Below, piece by piece: positions 6,306 to 7,831 of a DNA stretch of 7,831 bases. Made by a program: the position numbers and the translations under genes. The DNA is from Planctomycetota bacterium (GTDB lineage Bacteria > Planctomycetota > Brocadiia > JAJRTI01). The stretch is taken from NCBI GenBank assembly GCA_024278415.1, contig JAJRTI010000249.1, forward strand, positions 1 to 7,831, read 5' to 3'. Position 1 is the first letter of the stretch, and each line of letters begins with the position of its first letter. Under the pieces are notes generated by a model. It saw nothing but the letters and a program-made list of their open reading frames with translations, did no database searches and was not told where the DNA came from.

Positions 6306-7831
6306 GTGAAGCATCTGGTCGCCGGCATCCTGCTCAGCATGGGGCTCGCATCGGCCGCGGAGCCGGTCGTGGTGTACCTCAGCGACATGGCCGCAAATGG
6401 GGAATTGGTGCACGAACAACGGTGGGGCAAGCTCGGCTTGGACGTGGCCGCGCACTCCTCCAAACCGGGGACTCCGCTTCGCATCGGGGGCACGACGTTC
6501 AAGAAAGGGCTGGGGCACCACGCCGATGGCAAGATCACCGTGCCGCTCCGCGGAGCGTATCTGTCCTTCCACGCGGCCCTCGGCGTCCAATGGCAGAAGG
6601 GCGGCCGCGGGAGCGTGCGGTTCCGTATCCTCGTCGATGGCAAGAAAGTGGTCGAGCACGGCCCCGTGTCGGACAGTGATCCAGCGCGCACGATCGACGT
6701 GCCGTTGGCCGGGGCAAAAGAGCTGTGCTTGGTCGCGGACAGCAACGGCGACGGCATCATCTGCGACATGGCGGACTGGGCCGACGCGCGGCTGGTGCGC
6801 GATCCCAGTGTGCGCATCCTCACGTTCGGCCGGCCGCAAGTCGCATTCAGCGGTAAGCCCGCGCAGGAGCCGGAGAGCGGCTGCGCAGGCGGAGTGTCGA
6901 TCGTAGCGCAGGCCGGAGGGCCGCAGGTCTTGCTGATGGGTGAGCCGCTGTCGCGAGCCCTGATGTGCCTTCGGGGCGAGGAGGAGGCGTCTCTCAGCAT
7001 TCGCGTGACGGGCGCCAGCGGGCCGCTTCGCGTGGCGGCAGACGTGACGCTGGTCTCGGGGAGCGAGGTCGAGACGATGCTTGCCATTGGCGAGAAAGCC
7101 TCCCGCCGCAAGTTGGGGGGGCGCACCCGGAGCGGACGGCCTTCGTCGTCCGTCGGAACGCGAACGCGTTCCGCTCCGAGCCAGCGCGAGGCAGTCACGC
7201 TGGAGAGCCGCTGCAACGACGCCTCGGGCCAGTACGAGATCGTCTTCAGTGCGCGTGGCCTCGGTGGGGAGGCTCAGGTCCGGCTCGAACGCCTTCGCTA
7301 CGCGCTCAACGGCGGCGACTGGCTCGGTTTGACGCTCCCTCTCATGCGGCGCGTCCGTGAGCAGATCCCGCCGCCCCAACTCCCCGAATTCAGACCGGGC
7401 ATCGCCGAGGAGCTGATCGAGTGGGACTGGCGCATGCACGACGGCATCGGTACCGCGAGGGAGCGCGTCTCGTGGCGAGAAGCGATCGACAACGTCTTGG
7501 CGGCCGGCGACCGGCTCGTGGCCGACCTGGCCTGCCGCGAGGTCGGCCTTGGCGGTCTGCTACGCGAGTGGGAGGCGTGCCGCGGCCAACGCCACGCGCT
7601 GACGGACGCGGCCAATGATCGCGAGTGGGAGCAACTGTGGCGCCGCGTGCACTGGTTCCGCCGGCGCATCGTCTTCGCGGACCCCATTGTCACCCAAGAC
7701 CCGATCCTCTTCGTGAAGCAGGTCCCGTCGAGCTTCAGCCATCAACTGACGCAATACTATGGCATGCACGCGCGGCCCGGGGGCGGGGTGTTCGTGCTGG
7801 ACGCTCCTGGAGAGAGCATGAAGTGCCACGA
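6306..7831 (+). CDS. Exported NPCBM-domain protein with an HzsA-related (hydrazine synthase alpha-like) region; C-terminus cut by window edge
   Basis: The frame is open from GTG at 6306 to the window edge (508 codons). Residues 1-18 are a Sec-type signal peptide: K2, a hydrophobic core LVAGILLSMGLA, then an ASAA cleavage region. Residues about 22-164 match the NPCBM carbohydrate-binding fold, with YLSDM at 24-28, PLRIGGTTFKKGLGHHADG around 57-75, FRILVDGKKVVEHG in the middle and the end signature ADWADARL at 156-163. A less recognisable beta-rich stretch follows to about 340, then a Trp/Arg/Glu-rich helical segment (about 365-455). From about 464 the stretch with PILFVKQVPSSFSHQLTQYYG and then GGGVFVLD resembles, from memory, planctomycete HzsA-related proteins, where a beta-propeller-like region would follow beyond the edge. 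No CXXCH haem motif is seen so far. Function is unknown; hydrazine synthesis should not be assumed. The GTG start is supported by GGAGAGG at 6292-6298. Codon bias suggests a local frame swap between 7115 and 7190. Confidence 0.88.
   Translation, partial: MKHLVAGILLSMGLASAAEPVVVYLSDMAANGELVHEQRWGKLGLDVAAHSSKPGTPLRIGGTTFKKGLGHHADGKITVPLRGAYLSFHAALGVQWQKGGRGSVRFRILVDGKKVVEHGPVSDSDPARTIDVPLAGAKELCLVADSNGDGIICDMADWADARLVRDPSVRILTFGRPQVAFSGKPAQEPESGCAGGVSIVAQAGGPQVLLMGEPLSRALMCLRGEEEASLSIRVTGASGPLRVAADVTLVSGSEVETMLAIGEKASRRKLGGRTRSGRPSSSVGTRTRSAPSQREAVTLESRCNDASGQYEIVFSARGLGGEAQVRLERLRYALNGGDWLGLTLPLMRRVREQIPPPQLPEFRPGIAEELIEWDWRMHDGIGTARERVSWREAIDNVLAAGDRLVADLACREVGLGGLLREWEACRGQRHALTDAANDREWEQLWRRVHWFRRRIVFADPIVTQDPILFVKQVPSSFSHQLTQYYGMHARPGGGVFVLDAPGESMKCH

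Noticed and set aside
6261..7439. 392-codon minus-strand frame and similar antisense frames
   Set aside because: They are shadows of the NPCBM/HzsA-related gene, which has a signal peptide, a recognisable module and proper start signals.

Overview
The window is GC-rich bacterial DNA. Codon third positions are mostly G or C, and intact reading frames fill nearly all of it apart from one intergenic gap. The envelope genes (a three-part RND pump with an outer-membrane lipoprotein) point to a Gram-negative cell. The plus-strand gene joins a signal peptide and an NPCBM-type carbohydrate-binding module to a region resembling hydrazine-synthase-alpha (HzsA)-related proteins. From memory, that combination is typical of Planctomycetes and neighbouring lineages (Lentisphaerae/Verrucomicrobia, Hydrogenedentes-like bacteria). 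The lineage is inferred; there is no rRNA or marker gene here.

Positions 1-5769, minus strand, hold one operon read right to left: a periplasmic adaptor (membrane fusion protein, 4435-5769), an inner-membrane RND transporter (1334-4438) and a TolC/CzcC-type outer-membrane factor (1-1337, cut by the window edge). Both junctions are 4-base ATGA overlaps, so the three are probably translationally coupled and made together. They would form one envelope-spanning efflux pump, but the substrate cannot be read from the sequence. The adaptor carries an in-frame UAG (5356-5358) at the base of its coiled-coil hairpin. This is a point mutation, a sequencing error or a recoding event.

Positions 5770-6305 form a divergent intergenic region of about 536 bases with no convincing gene. 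It holds a -10 box and ribosome binding site for the plus-strand gene, three inverted repeats and weaker promoter-like sequences.

Positions 6306-7831, plus strand, hold the first 508 codons of a large exported protein, cut by the window edge. Codon bias suggests a short out-of-frame stretch between about 7115 and 7190, beginning at a run of seven G. No RNA gene, CRISPR array, insertion sequence or integrase is visible. The unusual points are the UAG in the adaptor, the HzsA-related gene, its apparent compensated frameshift pair and the dyads in the divergent spacer.
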